NCBI RefSeq assembly: GCF_004138205.1
Contig: NZ_RXNQ01000036.1
Coordinates: 62,001-126,000, forward strand
DNA: 64,000 bases
From: Pedobacter sp. SYP-B3415
Lineage (GTDB): Bacteria > Bacteroidota > Bacteroidia > Sphingobacteriales > Sphingobacteriaceae
Direction: 5' to 3'
The notes under the pieces are model-generated. The model had not been told where the DNA came from. It saw only the letters and a list, made by a program, of their open reading frames with translations, and searched no databases. Position 1 is the stretch's first letter. Each line of letters begins with the position of its first letter. The translations under genes and the position numbers were made by a program. This document shows, piece by piece, positions 16,488 to 24,887 of the stretch.

Positions 16488-17720
16488 TTATAAGTTAAGG
16501 ACCTCGCGCGCAATAACGATCTTCTGAATTTCGGAGGTCCCTTCGCCAATTGTGCAAAGTTTGGCGTCGCGATAGTATTTTTCGACGGGGAAGTCTTTTG
16601 TATAGCCGTAGCCCCCGAAGATTTGCACCGCCTCGGTCGCCGTACGTACCGACACCTCTGAGGCATAATATTTGGCCATGGCAGATACTTTTGTAACCGG
16701 CAGTTGACGATTTTTCAGGTCGGAGGCCTGTCGGATCAACAGGGTTGCTGCCTCGATCTCTGTAGCCATATCTGCCAGTTTGAAGCTAATGCCTTGAAAA
16801 TTCGCAATAGGCTGCCCGAATTGCTGCCGTTCTTTTGCATAATTCACCGCCGCGTCAAAGGCACCCTTTGCAATACCAAGCGCAAGCGCTGCTATAGAAA
16901 TCCGGCCGCCGTCCAGTACTTTCATGGCCTGCTTGAAACCCTCCCCTTCTGCGCCAAGCAAATTTTCTTTCGGCACACGGCAGTTGTCAAAGATCATTTC
17001 TGTGGTTTCTGAGGCCCGCATACCCAGTTTGTTTTCCTTCTTACCCGCTTCAAAACCAGGCGTACCACGTTCAACAACAATTGCCGAAATTCCCGAAGCC
17101 TTCCCCGTTTCTCCTGTTCTCACCATTACAACAGCGATATCTCCCGATTTACCATGGGTAATCCAGTTTTTGGCACCATTGATTACATAGTGATCGCCAT
17201 CCAGCCGGGCTGTGGTTTGCATCCTCAGCGCATCAGACCCCGTGCCGGCTTCGGTAAGGCCCCAGGCACCGATGCATGTTGCGGTAGCCAGTTTGGGTAG
17301 CCAGCGCTGCTTTTGTTCCTCATTTGCGAAGTTCAGGATGTGACCGGTGCAAAGCGAATTGTGTGCGGCCAGCGATAAACCGATTGATCCGCAAACCCTT
17401 GCAACCTCCACAATGACATCGACGTATTCATGGTAACCCAGCCCCGACCCGCCGTACTCTTCAGGAACCAGCACCCCCATCAGCCCAAGCTGACCCATTT
17501 CTTTGAACAGCTCTACAGGAAAAACCTGTGCTTCATCCCATTCCATGACGTGCGGACGAATGTGCTTCTCTGCGAAATCGCGAACCATTTGCCTGATCTG
17601 AATCTGGTTTTCTGTTTCGGAAAAGCCGAAACCCTCAACGCCGCCGGCATCGGCCTGCATTTCTGTGTACATCGTGTCTTTTGCCATATCTGAACTGGTT
17701 TTCATCACAATGATAAACAT
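16488..17720 (-). CDS. acyl-CoA dehydrogenase (short/medium-chain type)
   Basis: Up to 410 residues; the family core starts near residue 32 (GFSETENQIQIRQMVRDFAEKH). It oxidises acyl-CoA to trans-2-enoyl-CoA with FAD and passes electrons to ETF. Visible motifs: GLTEAGTGSDA for FAD/substrate binding, the WITHGKSGD region, and the C-terminal IGEGTSEIQKIVIAREVL signature. The first 20-30 residues are not typical; ATG at 17705 (MKTSSDMAKD) is an equal start candidate. It is monocistronic, with its own terminator. Chain length preference cannot be read from sequence alone. Confidence 0.93.
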   Translation of the reverse strand: MFIIVMKTSSDMAKDTMYTEMQADAGGVEGFGFSETENQIQIRQMVRDFAEKHIRPHVMEWDEAQVFPVELFKEMGQLGLMGVLVPEEYGGSGLGYHEYVDVIVEVARVCGSIGLSLAAHNSLCTGHILNFANEEQKQRWLPKLATATCIGAWGLTEAGTGSDALRMQTTARLDGDHYVINGAKNWITHGKSGDIAVVMVRTGETGKASGISAIVVERGTPGFEAGKKENKLGMRASETTEMIFDNCRVPKENLLGAEGEGFKQAMKVLDGGRISIAALALGIAKGAFDAAVNYAKERQQFGQPIANFQGISFKLADMATEIEAATLLIRQASDLKNRQLPVTKVSAMAKYYASEVSVRTATEAVQIFGGYGYTKDFPVEKYYRDAKLCTIGEGTSEIQKIVIAREVLNL

Positions 17721-17849
17721 TCAGCAGTATGATCAGGGCATCATTTATTTGCCTGAAAACAGAATAAAACGGTATTCAGTTCAATTTCTGCACACAAAAT
17801 ATTATGCAAGCATAAAGACCTCAGAAAAATAATTTTATTTTTTTTGCAC

Positions 17850-18380
17850 TCAGGCCCAGGCGGCGAGCGACCAGATCTTATCGCTGAACCGCGATAAACG
17901 CTCCCGCCCGTTCAGGAAATCAAGGCTGATGATGAAGGAATATCCTGCCACTTCGGCCCCGAGCTGCCCGATGAGCGATGATGCCGCCAGAACCGTTCCG
18001 CCGGTTGCCAGCAAATCGTCGTGTACCAGCACGCGCTGACCGGTTTCAAGTGCATCTGCATGCAGTTCCAGCGTAGCTGTGCCATATTCAAGCGCATATT
18101 CCTGTTTGATGGTTTTGTATGGTAACTTACCCGCTTTCCGGATGGGTACAAAGGGTACGCCCAGGTAATTAGCCAGGGCAAGGCCGAACAAAAAGCCACG
18201 GCTCTCTATACCTGCAACTACATCGATGCCAAGCCCCCTGACCTGTTCGGCCAGTGCGGCGGTGATATCTTTACACAATATGGCGTCTTTCAGGATAGGT
18301 GTGATGTCTTTAAAAATGATACCTGGTTTTGGAAAATCTGCAACATCGCGCACAGCGGCTTTTATTCGGTCTTCAATCAT
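17850..18380 (-). CDS. apt: adenine phosphoribosyltransferase
   Basis: 176 residues, the usual length. It salvages adenine with PRPP to AMP in the cytoplasm. The N-terminal DFPKPGIIFKDITPIL and AGIESRGFLFG segments and the PRPP motif VLVHDDLLATGGT (about 117-129) are diagnostic. It overlaps the end of the upstream HhH gene by 8 bp, so the two are cotranscribed. Confidence 0.97.
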   Translation of the reverse strand: MIEDRIKAAVRDVADFPKPGIIFKDITPILKDAILCKDITAALAEQVRGLGIDVVAGIESRGFLFGLALANYLGVPFVPIRKAGKLPYKTIKQEYALEYGTATLELHADALETGQRVLVHDDLLATGGTVLAASSLIGQLGAEVAGYSFIISLDFLNGRERLSRFSDKIWSLAAWA

Positions 18381-19269
18381 TAAAGTTGAGGTATGGTTCC
18401 AGTTTTTGGATAGTTTCTGGCGGCAAAATAACCACTTTTTTTAAGTCTTCGCCACTTTTGAACGGACCATGCTGATTCCTGTAGGCTATAAGCGCGCTGA
18501 TTTGTTTATACCGGAGATATGGATGGCCTTTTAACTCATCAAAATTAATCTTATTAATGAAAATGCGTTTAATCCGACCGGCGTCCAGGCTTAACTGCGG
18601 AAGAATCTGTGCTAACCTCATACTATCCATTCCATAAACTTCCTTCAGCTGAAGCAGGGTGTAAAAACCGCCCAGCCGGTCGCGATAACGAATAATGCGC
18701 GAGGCGAAGGCCGGACCAAGACCGCGAACTGTGGTCAGCATCGCCGAATCGGCATCATGCAAAGCAATGATGGGTGCAACCGGCTTTGCGACCGGCTGAT
18801 TAATGCCAGACTTGACTTCGATTTCTTCGATGTCAATATAAGGTTCAAGACGGGTATACAAATCGGGGCGGATGGTATACATCCTGGCCACATCTGACTT
18901 TTTTCTGAAAACTCCGCCCTTTTCCCGATACCTGATGATAGCTGCCGCCTGCTTTGCAGAAAGACCAAGGCGTTGCCAGTCCTGCACACTGGCTGTATTG
19001 GGATCGAAGCGAAAAAGCTGCGATGAAGCCATGTGTTGCTGCCGGTTCTTTTTGGAGGGGGAAAAACGGCTTTGTGGCTCTGGCAGAGACTCCAGCTCCC
19101 TGATCATCACCAGTTCGGCCGCTGAAACCGGAGTCGTTTGTTCATGCTGCCACCATGATATTGCCGTCGATACGACTCGGATGAGCAGAATCAGCACGGC
19201 CAGCGCAACAAGGCCATTGTACTCGCGCCGGCTGACGCTGAAATTGAGCTCCAGCCATTTTCTGATCAT
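18373..19269 (-). CDS. helix-hairpin-helix (ComEA-like) membrane-anchored protein
   Basis: 298 residues. A single transmembrane helix (about 20-40) follows a short basic N-terminus. The rest carries three ComEA-type helix-hairpin-helix units: about 90-150 (AAAIIRYREKGGVFRKKSDV), 175-225 (GLGPAFASRIIRYRDRLGGF) and 240-298 (QISALIAYRNQHGPFKSGED). HhH units bind the DNA backbone without sequence preference, so a role in DNA uptake is possible, but single-domain ComEA is normally smaller. It overlaps apt by 8 bp. Confidence 0.85.
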   Translation of the reverse strand: MIRKWLELNFSVSRREYNGLVALAVLILLIRVVSTAISWWQHEQTTPVSAAELVMIRELESLPEPQSRFSPSKKNRQQHMASSQLFRFDPNTASVQDWQRLGLSAKQAAAIIRYREKGGVFRKKSDVARMYTIRPDLYTRLEPYIDIEEIEVKSGINQPVAKPVAPIIALHDADSAMLTTVRGLGPAFASRIIRYRDRLGGFYTLLQLKEVYGMDSMRLAQILPQLSLDAGRIKRIFINKINFDELKGHPYLRYKQISALIAYRNQHGPFKSGEDLKKVVILPPETIQKLEPYLNFND

Positions 19270-19301
19270 TGGTTTGTAACAGTTTTTTTAAATATAAATC
19301 T

Positions 19302-19309
19302 TATTTTTG
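19302..19309 (+). promoter_or_regulatory. possible -7 box for the acyltransferase gene
   Basis: TATTTTTG matches TAnnTTTG on the plus strand, 129 bp before the start codon. The nearest TTG upstream is 25 bp away, longer than usual, so the call is moderate. Confidence 0.4.
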
Positions 19310-19437
19310 AAATTTCGCGGCAATGCGCAACCAGAGATGATCGGCCGGCATACAGGTTTTCCTGCCGGCAGATTGAAGCGACCTTACACGCAGCACGCCT
19401 TCCGCAAAACACAAAACAAACGAATCGACTATCCTGC

Positions 19438-21189
19438 ATGAAGATCATTACGACGCAAGAATTTGCGAAGGCTACCAAAATCGATAAACTAGGCGTTCCC
19501 GGCCTTGCCGCCCTGATGATGGAGATCATGAAACTGAACGACATCAATGACGTTTTCTCCAAAAATCAGCATTATGAAGGGATAGAATTTATTGATAAGG
19601 TTCTGGAAACTATAGGCGTTTCTATATCTTTCGATGAAGACGATCTTCGGAATATCCCCAAAACCGGTCCTTTCATCGCGATAGCTAACCACCCTTATGG
19701 CGGTGTGGAAGGGCTTGCGCTTGTTAAACTGCTGTGCACTGTCCGGCCGGAGGCCAAGGTAATGGTTAATTTCATCCTGAAGAAAATCCCTAATCTTGAT
19801 CAGTTTTTCGTTGCGGTAAATCCCTTTGAAAATGTACAGCATTCTTCAAGCATCAGCGGGCTAAAAACAACCTTCGACCTGCTGAAGAACGGCGTGCCAC
19901 TTGGTATTTTCCCCGCCGGTGAAGTTTCTACTTTCAAACTCGACGCCCAGCAGATTACAGACAGAATGTGGCACCCCGTTGTGGGTAAGCTGATCGCCAA
20001 GGCAAAAGTTCCGGTTGTGCCTGTATATTTCCATGGCAACAACGGCGTACTGTTCAATATTCTGAGTTTTATACATCCAACGCTGCGTACGGCAAAACTC
20101 CCCTCAGAATTTTTAAACAAACAGGGCAAAACGATCCGTGTGCGGATTGGAAAACCGATCGATATCAATGATATCTCGTATAACAACAACTCGAACAAGC
20201 TGCTTGACTTCCTGCGCGCCCGTACCTATGCACTTGGGGTAAGCCTGGAACAGGAGAAAAAGCTCTTTAACCCGATCAATCTTTTCAAACGCAAGAAGAC
20301 CCCGGAAGCAGTGATTCCGGAGACATCGCGTAAAGAGATCACTGAAGAAGTTGCCACACTTGAAGACTTCAAAGTATGGAAAGAAAAGAATTACGAAGTC
20401 TACATTGTACCGACAATGAAGATTCCCAACATTTTGCGGGAAATCGGCCGTCTGAGGGAAATTACCTTCCGTGAAGTTGGCGAGGGAACCAATAAAAAGA
20501 TCGACCTGGATAATTACGATATATATTATCACCACCTGTTTATCTGGGACACGAACCTGGAAAACATTGTTGGCGCCTACCGGATTGGTAAGGGTGATGA
20601 AATACTTGAAAGTATGGGAAGGCGTGGTTTTTATCTTTCGGAACTGTTTAAGTTGAAAGACCAGATTTACCCGATGTTGCGTCAGGGCATTGAACTCGGC
20701 CGTTCGTGGATCAGAAAAGAATATCAGGGTAAGCCGCTGCCGCTGTTTTTGTTGTGGAAGGGGATCCTGAAATACCTGATCGACAACCCGCAGTACCGCT
20801 ACATGTTCGGACCGGTGAGCATCAGCAATAGTTTTTCGAAGTTTTCAAAGGCACTGATCGTAGACTACATCACCAGAAATCACTTCGATTATGAAATGGC
20901 CAAATACGTCAAGCCAAAGAATAAATTTAAGGCAGACCTGCTGCCTATTTCTACAGACTTGCTGGTGGCAGGAAGTGAATCACTGAAAGATCTCGATTCA
21001 CTGATCGGTGATATCGAAACAACACACATCAAAATTCCGGTACTGTTGCGGCAATACATGAACCTGAATGCAAAGATTATCTGTTTCAATATTGATCCCA
21101 AGTTTTCCGATTGCCTTGACGGATTCCTAGTTGTAGATACGCAGAACATACCGATGGAGATCATCGAAAAACTTGGAAAAAACCTGTAA
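19438..21189 (+). CDS. bifunctional acyltransferase, OlsF type (ornithine/glycine lipid synthesis)
   Basis: A 583-residue fusion. Residues about 60-290 form a PlsC-like lysophospholipid O-acyltransferase (AIANHPYGGVEG, then FPAGEVS). Residues about 350-560 form a GNAT-like N-acyltransferase of the OlsB/hemolysin type (REITFREVGEGTN, then ELGRSWIRKEYQG). OlsF proteins with this order make N-acylated and then O-acylated aminolipids: the C-terminal half attaches a hydroxy-acyl chain to the amino acid, the N-terminal half adds the second chain. The acyltransferase motif has His-Pro-Tyr-Gly-Gly-Val-Glu rather than HX4D. Whether the head group is ornithine, glycine or another is not shown. A terminator follows. 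Confidence 0.85.
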   Translation: MKIITTQEFAKATKIDKLGVPGLAALMMEIMKLNDINDVFSKNQHYEGIEFIDKVLETIGVSISFDEDDLRNIPKTGPFIAIANHPYGGVEGLALVKLLCTVRPEAKVMVNFILKKIPNLDQFFVAVNPFENVQHSSSISGLKTTFDLLKNGVPLGIFPAGEVSTFKLDAQQITDRMWHPVVGKLIAKAKVPVVPVYFHGNNGVLFNILSFIHPTLRTAKLPSEFLNKQGKTIRVRIGKPIDINDISYNNNSNKLLDFLRARTYALGVSLEQEKKLFNPINLFKRKKTPEAVIPETSRKEITEEVATLEDFKVWKEKNYEVYIVPTMKIPNILREIGRLREITFREVGEGTNKKIDLDNYDIYYHHLFIWDTNLENIVGAYRIGKGDEILESMGRRGFYLSELFKLKDQIYPMLRQGIELGRSWIRKEYQGKPLPLFLLWKGILKYLIDNPQYRYMFGPVSISNSFSKFSKALIVDYITRNHFDYEMAKYVKPKNKFKADLLPISTDLLVAGSESLKDLDSLIGDIETTHIKIPVLLRQYMNLNAKIICFNIDPKFSDCLDGFLVVDTQNIPMEIIEKLGKNL

Positions 21190-21211
21190 CCAGGAAAATC
21201 ACCATAAAACA

Positions 21212-21239
21212 AAAACCCGGACATCCACCCGGGTTTTTT
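21212..21239 (+). terminator. terminator after the OlsF-type gene
   Basis: A 9-bp stem AAAACCCGG / CCGGGTTTT (21212-21220, 21229-21237) running into six T. It lies 23 bp after the stop codon. Confidence 0.9.
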
Positions 21240-21306
21240 GTTATCAACTAAACCTAAACTGTAAATCTTAACCAAATAATTTACGTCAGCAAAACTAGAA
21301 TGATCT

Positions 21307-21334
21307 TGTTAAAAAGCTGTTAAATCGTAGTTAC
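21307..21334 (-). promoter_or_regulatory. three in-phase TTAACA-like boxes (weak)
   Basis: On the minus strand GTAACT, TTAACA and TTAACA follow at an 11-bp pitch (21334-21329, 21323-21318, 21312-21307). This resembles the array at 27736-27796, but the tract is AT-rich and no minus-strand gene lies directly downstream, so chance is possible. Confidence 0.25.
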
Positions 21335-21435
21335 TTTAACATTTTTTAACGGTTGTGTTTTTTTGTAGAGGTCTTTAAAAGTTGATTTTGAAGCTTTGTG
21401 GAAAGCAAGCTCCGGCACGTTTCGGCTACTGCTGC

Positions 21436-21496
21436 CCTGCTGTCTGCTGTGGCCTTCGTGCCTCAGGGCCGCCGCTACCATCAGGTTTAACCGGCC
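21436..21496. repeat. dispersed structured repeat, copy A
   Basis: CCTG / CAGG (21436-21439, 21482-21485) form an outer stem and GGCC / GGCC (21451-21454, 21467-21470) an inner stem, with 11-base strands between and a 12-base loop. It ends TTTAACCGGCC. The order and spacing equal those of copy B at 43938-43998; similarity extends left to a GGAAAGC...TTCGG block near 21400. Both copies lie between genes. Confidence 0.7.
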
Positions 21497-21575
21497 GGGT
21501 TACTGCAACACAGAACGCACCGCCCCTCAGCCAGTATGAAACTGTATCGCATTTAAATGCAGGGATTTTCGTATA

Positions 21576-22805
21576 TTGAATGCTACGATGCAGATAAGGT
21601 GGAACAACGGATTACAGCGAGCGGGCTTAAGGCTTTGCCTGCTGCTCGTATTCTCATTTCCCATCAGCCGCCTGCATGCGCAAAATCACAGTATTGCCTA
21701 TTACAATGGCACTATAAACTTTTCGGCAGACTCCAGTTGTATTGTTCCGGTCGAGGCGCCCCTGAGCGCAGCTTCTGTCAGGGGGTTTTACCGGCAGATG
21801 AACGCCGGGAACTACAAGCCAATAATCGATTCGCTGCTGGCCTTTCGCGAAAAGCATAAGTTGAGCGACTGGCTCTATTACCAGCTTATTCGCAAGACTG
21901 CCGGACAGCTTAGTCCGAAGAATGATGATTATACACGTTACACCTTGTACAAATGGTTTCTGCTTTGCAAGTCAGGTTATGATGCCCGTCTGGCCATTGG
22001 TCGCGGCCAGATCATCTTTTATGTTCGCAATGAGGAGGATATTTCTGACATCCCCTATGTCAATTATAAGGGCAACAAGTACACCTGTCTGAATTATCAC
22101 GATTACGGAAAATTGTTTGAACGCGAAAATACCTATAAGCCGGTCGACATCGCCATTGCGGAAGCTGTTGCGCCTTTTTCATACAAGGTAACACAAATGC
22201 CCGATTTTACACCCGACAGTTACGAAGAAAAGGAGCTGGCCTTTCAGTACCGCAGCAAGGCATATCATTTTCGTGTTAAAGTCAACAGGGAAATTCCGGC
22301 TATTTTCGCCAATTACCCCGGTGTCGATTTCGAAACTTATTTTAACATCCCGCTCAGCCATGAAACATATCAGTCACTTATCCCTGTGTTAAGAAAGCAT
22401 ACCCGCGGAATGAGTCAGTCAAAAGGCGTTGATTACCTGATGCGTTTTACTCGGTATGCTTTTCTGTACCAGAGCGATGACGAGCACTTTGGTAAGGAAA
22501 AACGGCTCTCGCCTGAACAGACTTTGTCTGCTGATTACAGCGACTGCGATGACCGGGCCGCGCTGTTTTTTATGCTGGTTAAGGAAATCTACGACCTGCC
22601 TATGATTGCCTTATTGTACCCAACACACATTACGTTGGCCGTTGGACTGGATAAGCCGGCTGGAAAACCGGTGATGTATAAAGGTAAGCCCTATACGATC
22701 CGTGAAGCGACCCCGCAAAGGGAAAACTTAAAACTTGGCCAGGTCACGACAGCGCTGCGGAACACTGATTACGAAATTGTTTATCAATATACGCCAAACA
22801 AATAG
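21576..22805 (+). CDS. secreted transglutaminase-like protein
   Basis: Up to 409 residues. A hydrophobic signal segment near residues 19-36 ends at LHAQ. The C-terminal part has a transglutaminase/cysteine-peptidase-like core: Cys324 in YSDCDDRAALFFML and His351 in YPTHITLAVGL, with a plausible third acidic residue downstream. The N-terminal 200 residues match no family I recognise. ATG at 21588 (MQIRWNNG) is an alternative start. It probably acts in the periplasm or on the cell surface; the substrate is unknown. It stands alone, after a structured repeat. Confidence 0.65.
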   Translation: MNATMQIRWNNGLQRAGLRLCLLLVFSFPISRLHAQNHSIAYYNGTINFSADSSCIVPVEAPLSAASVRGFYRQMNAGNYKPIIDSLLAFREKHKLSDWLYYQLIRKTAGQLSPKNDDYTRYTLYKWFLLCKSGYDARLAIGRGQIIFYVRNEEDISDIPYVNYKGNKYTCLNYHDYGKLFERENTYKPVDIAIAEAVAPFSYKVTQMPDFTPDSYEEKELAFQYRSKAYHFRVKVNREIPAIFANYPGVDFETYFNIPLSHETYQSLIPVLRKHTRGMSQSKGVDYLMRFTRYAFLYQSDDEHFGKEKRLSPEQTLSADYSDCDDRAALFFMLVKEIYDLPMIALLYPTHITLAVGLDKPAGKPVMYKGKPYTIREATPQRENLKLGQVTTALRNTDYEIVYQYTPNK

Positions 22806-22890
22806 TTGCGATGCCTTGACAATAAAATAATTATAACACACCGTGGGTCTGTGTTCTGCACTTCGAGAAAACAATCGGCTATTTGTAGTA

Positions 22891-23391
22891 TTAAAGAAAT
22901 TCCTTGGATTTGAATCTTCTCCGTGAACTAGAATTCTCATTAAACTGAACCTGGATATCCATTTCTATCAACCACTGACCTGTGCGCGGTCCTGAGGACA
23001 TATATACCCCTGCTATATGCCCATCAATCACTTCAGGCACTTCAATTTTCCCGGTACGGAAATTTACAAAAGAAGCATTTACCACTCGATTAAAGAGAAA
23101 ATCCTCCTGTCCATATTGAAAACGGCTTACATGAATTGGCGCAAAAATTTGAAAAACTGTACGACTTGTATCTGTCCAGATTTCCTTGGAGAAGCTCCAC
23201 AAGTTTAACACATTACCATTTGTATCGAGCCTCTGCACAACACCTTGATAGCCATAACATATCATTCCCCTCATGCAAGGTTGCAATGCGGCAGTATCTA
23301 CCAATATCTCAGGCGTTACGGCTGGTTCGTCCTTTGAACACCCACTTAAGAGCACGATGCAACCGAAAGTGATAAAGATGTAGCGCAACAT
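22891..23391 (-). CDS. hypothetical lipoprotein
   Basis: 166 residues. A type II signal peptide with lipobox LLSGC puts the lipidated Cys at position 18, and the mature start SKDEPAV suggests outer-membrane sorting. The remainder is a mainly beta domain with no recognised family, ending in a basic RRRFKSKEFL tail. It lies beyond the terminator of the beta-helix lipoprotein gene and convergent with the transglutaminase-like gene. Function unknown. Confidence 0.7.
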   Translation of the reverse strand: MLRYIFITFGCIVLLSGCSKDEPAVTPEILVDTAALQPCMRGMICYGYQGVVQRLDTNGNVLNLWSFSKEIWTDTSRTVFQIFAPIHVSRFQYGQEDFLFNRVVNASFVNFRTGKIEVPEVIDGHIAGVYMSSGPRTGQWLIEMDIQVQFNENSSSRRRFKSKEFL

Positions 23392-23401
23392 GACTATAAA
23401 T

Positions 23402-23433
23402 AAAAGAAGCCGCCAGACGGGTCTGGCGGCTTC
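23402..23433 (-). terminator. terminator after the beta-helix lipoprotein gene
   Basis: GAAGCCGCCAGAC (23406-23418) pairs with GTCTGGCGGCTTC (23421-23433); a practical loop is CGGG. On the minus strand four U and an AU-rich tract follow. It separates this unit from the next lipoprotein gene. Confidence 0.82.
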
Positions 23434-23448
23434 AATGCTAAATGTATT

Positions 23449-24807
23449 CTAATAAGCGTTTGTTTGTGGTGTAAAGCTTGCCCAGCCTGATGTCCAGTTA
23501 GTCGCACCAAAAGCACCTTTATATGATACTTTTTCGAAGAATGCATCATTTTGATCGCCTGTGAAAGCAGCACCTGCAAGCAGGATAGAACCTGCAGACG
23601 GTAAGAAATTCGGGGCGTTTAAGGTAAATGCACCATTTATCCCAGCTTCAGCAGAGGTTGTTAGTTTCACCGAACCGCTAGCCGCTGCCTTTGCTTCGAT
23701 CGCAGCTGCTGTTGCACCTGCAACTGTTACGTCACTTCCGAGTTTGTATGGAGCAGCGAGTGCGAAAACTACGTTATTGTTAAATTGCGATGTCCCGTCG
23801 ATAAGGGATGAATAAGTTCCGTTAGATTCTAGTGATAGCCCGCCATCAGGGTGACCGATCATCACTGAGTTGTTTAAAACGAAAGCAGTGGCTCTTCTAA
23901 ATCGGTTAGCAAAATTATGGTTAGCTGCCGTGTTTGCTGCACCATTAGGACCAAGAATGGTCATATTAGAAATATTTGGGCGTGTGCGCGGCGTAGCATC
24001 AGTTCCGTTCGCGTTATTATCACATTCGATGCCGTTACCAGCGTCGCCCCCATCTACAAATGCGGGGTCACGAAGTGCTACAGCAAATTGAATTTTACCT
24101 CTGTAGCCGTTATCAAAGTCAAAATCATCGTCAGCGGTAGCAAAAGCAATGAGGTGTTTCGCATTAACGGTACCACCGAAGAACTCATAAGCATCATCGT
24201 TTCCATAAGAAACCTGGATATGGTCGATGACGGTTCCTGAACCAACACCACCTAAGGTTAAACCGTTAATTTCCGAGCCTGGTTGAGCAGCTATACCTGC
24301 GTATTCAATCCTAACGTAACGTAGAATACCTGAATTATCAGTATCTACAGTACCGCCATATTGTCTTCCAACGCCACCTTCGATTGTCGGATTGGTAAGG
24401 TTTGTAGTCGCCTTTCCCAAAACAATTATTCCGCCCCAATCACCAGGCGCACGCTGACCGGCGGCACGGCCGGAGGTGAACACGATTGGCGCTGAAGCAG
24501 TTCCGTCAGCGATAATTTTAGCACCTCGTTCAATGATCAAAGCCCCTTTGTTTTCGACGCTTGATTTAATTACTGTTCCAGGTTCGATCGTTAACGTAGA
24601 TCCCTCCTCGAAATAAGTATACCCATTCAGAGTTACCGTACCTTTATTAACGACTACACGTTGTCCGCTTTTGTATGTACCGGTTAGTGTTCCACCGTTA
24701 GTAATAACTACTGTATCCTCAAGACCTTCCGGGCCATCATTTTTCTTACATGATGTAAAAGCTACACCCAAAGATAAAATCGCTAAAAAAGCATTTTTTA
24801 ATTTCAT
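23449..24807 (-). CDS. beta-helix repeat lipoprotein paired with a TonB-dependent receptor
   Basis: 452 residues. Lipobox AFTSC places the lipidated Cys at 20. The body is built of short beta repeats rich in Gly, Asn and Thr (GTLTGTYKSGQRVVVNKGTVT, GDWGGIIVLGKATTN, LRYVRIEYAG), as in right-handed parallel beta-helix proteins. No catalytic motif of a lyase or esterase is evident. The gene follows a TonB-dependent receptor by 80 bp, so it is likely a surface-exposed partner that binds substrate for import. The substrate is unknown; the upstream array suggests starvation control. Confidence 0.75.
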   Translation of the reverse strand: MKLKNAFLAILSLGVAFTSCKKNDGPEGLEDTVVITNGGTLTGTYKSGQRVVVNKGTVTLNGYTYFEEGSTLTIEPGTVIKSSVENKGALIIERGAKIIADGTASAPIVFTSGRAAGQRAPGDWGGIIVLGKATTNLTNPTIEGGVGRQYGGTVDTDNSGILRYVRIEYAGIAAQPGSEINGLTLGGVGSGTVIDHIQVSYGNDDAYEFFGGTVNAKHLIAFATADDDFDFDNGYRGKIQFAVALRDPAFVDGGDAGNGIECDNNANGTDATPRTRPNISNMTILGPNGAANTAANHNFANRFRRATAFVLNNSVMIGHPDGGLSLESNGTYSSLIDGTSQFNNNVVFALAAPYKLGSDVTVAGATAAAIEAKAAASGSVKLTTSAEAGINGAFTLNAPNFLPSAGSILLAGAAFTGDQNDAFFEKVSYKGAFGATNWTSGWASFTPQTNAY

Positions 24808-24842
24808 GTTGTTATGATTTTGCTGTAAAATTCCGTTTTACG

Positions 24843-24870
24843 TGTTACCTCAACTTTAGAGATATGTTAA
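24843..24870 (-). promoter_or_regulatory. three in-phase TTAACA-like boxes before the lipoprotein gene
   Basis: On the minus strand TTAACA, CTAAAG and GTAACA follow at exactly 11-bp pitch in the receptor-lipoprotein gap. It resembles a shorter version of the array at 27736-27796, but no TAnnTTTG box follows, so it may not be a separate promoter. Confidence 0.35.
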
Positions 24871-24887
24871 TTTTTCTTAATGAGTAA

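Noticed and set aside
21307..21351. Second full Pho-box-like array
   Set aside because: Three boxes are in phase, but the tract is AT-rich, other TTAAC words fall out of phase and no gene fits the orientation; kept only as a weak feature.
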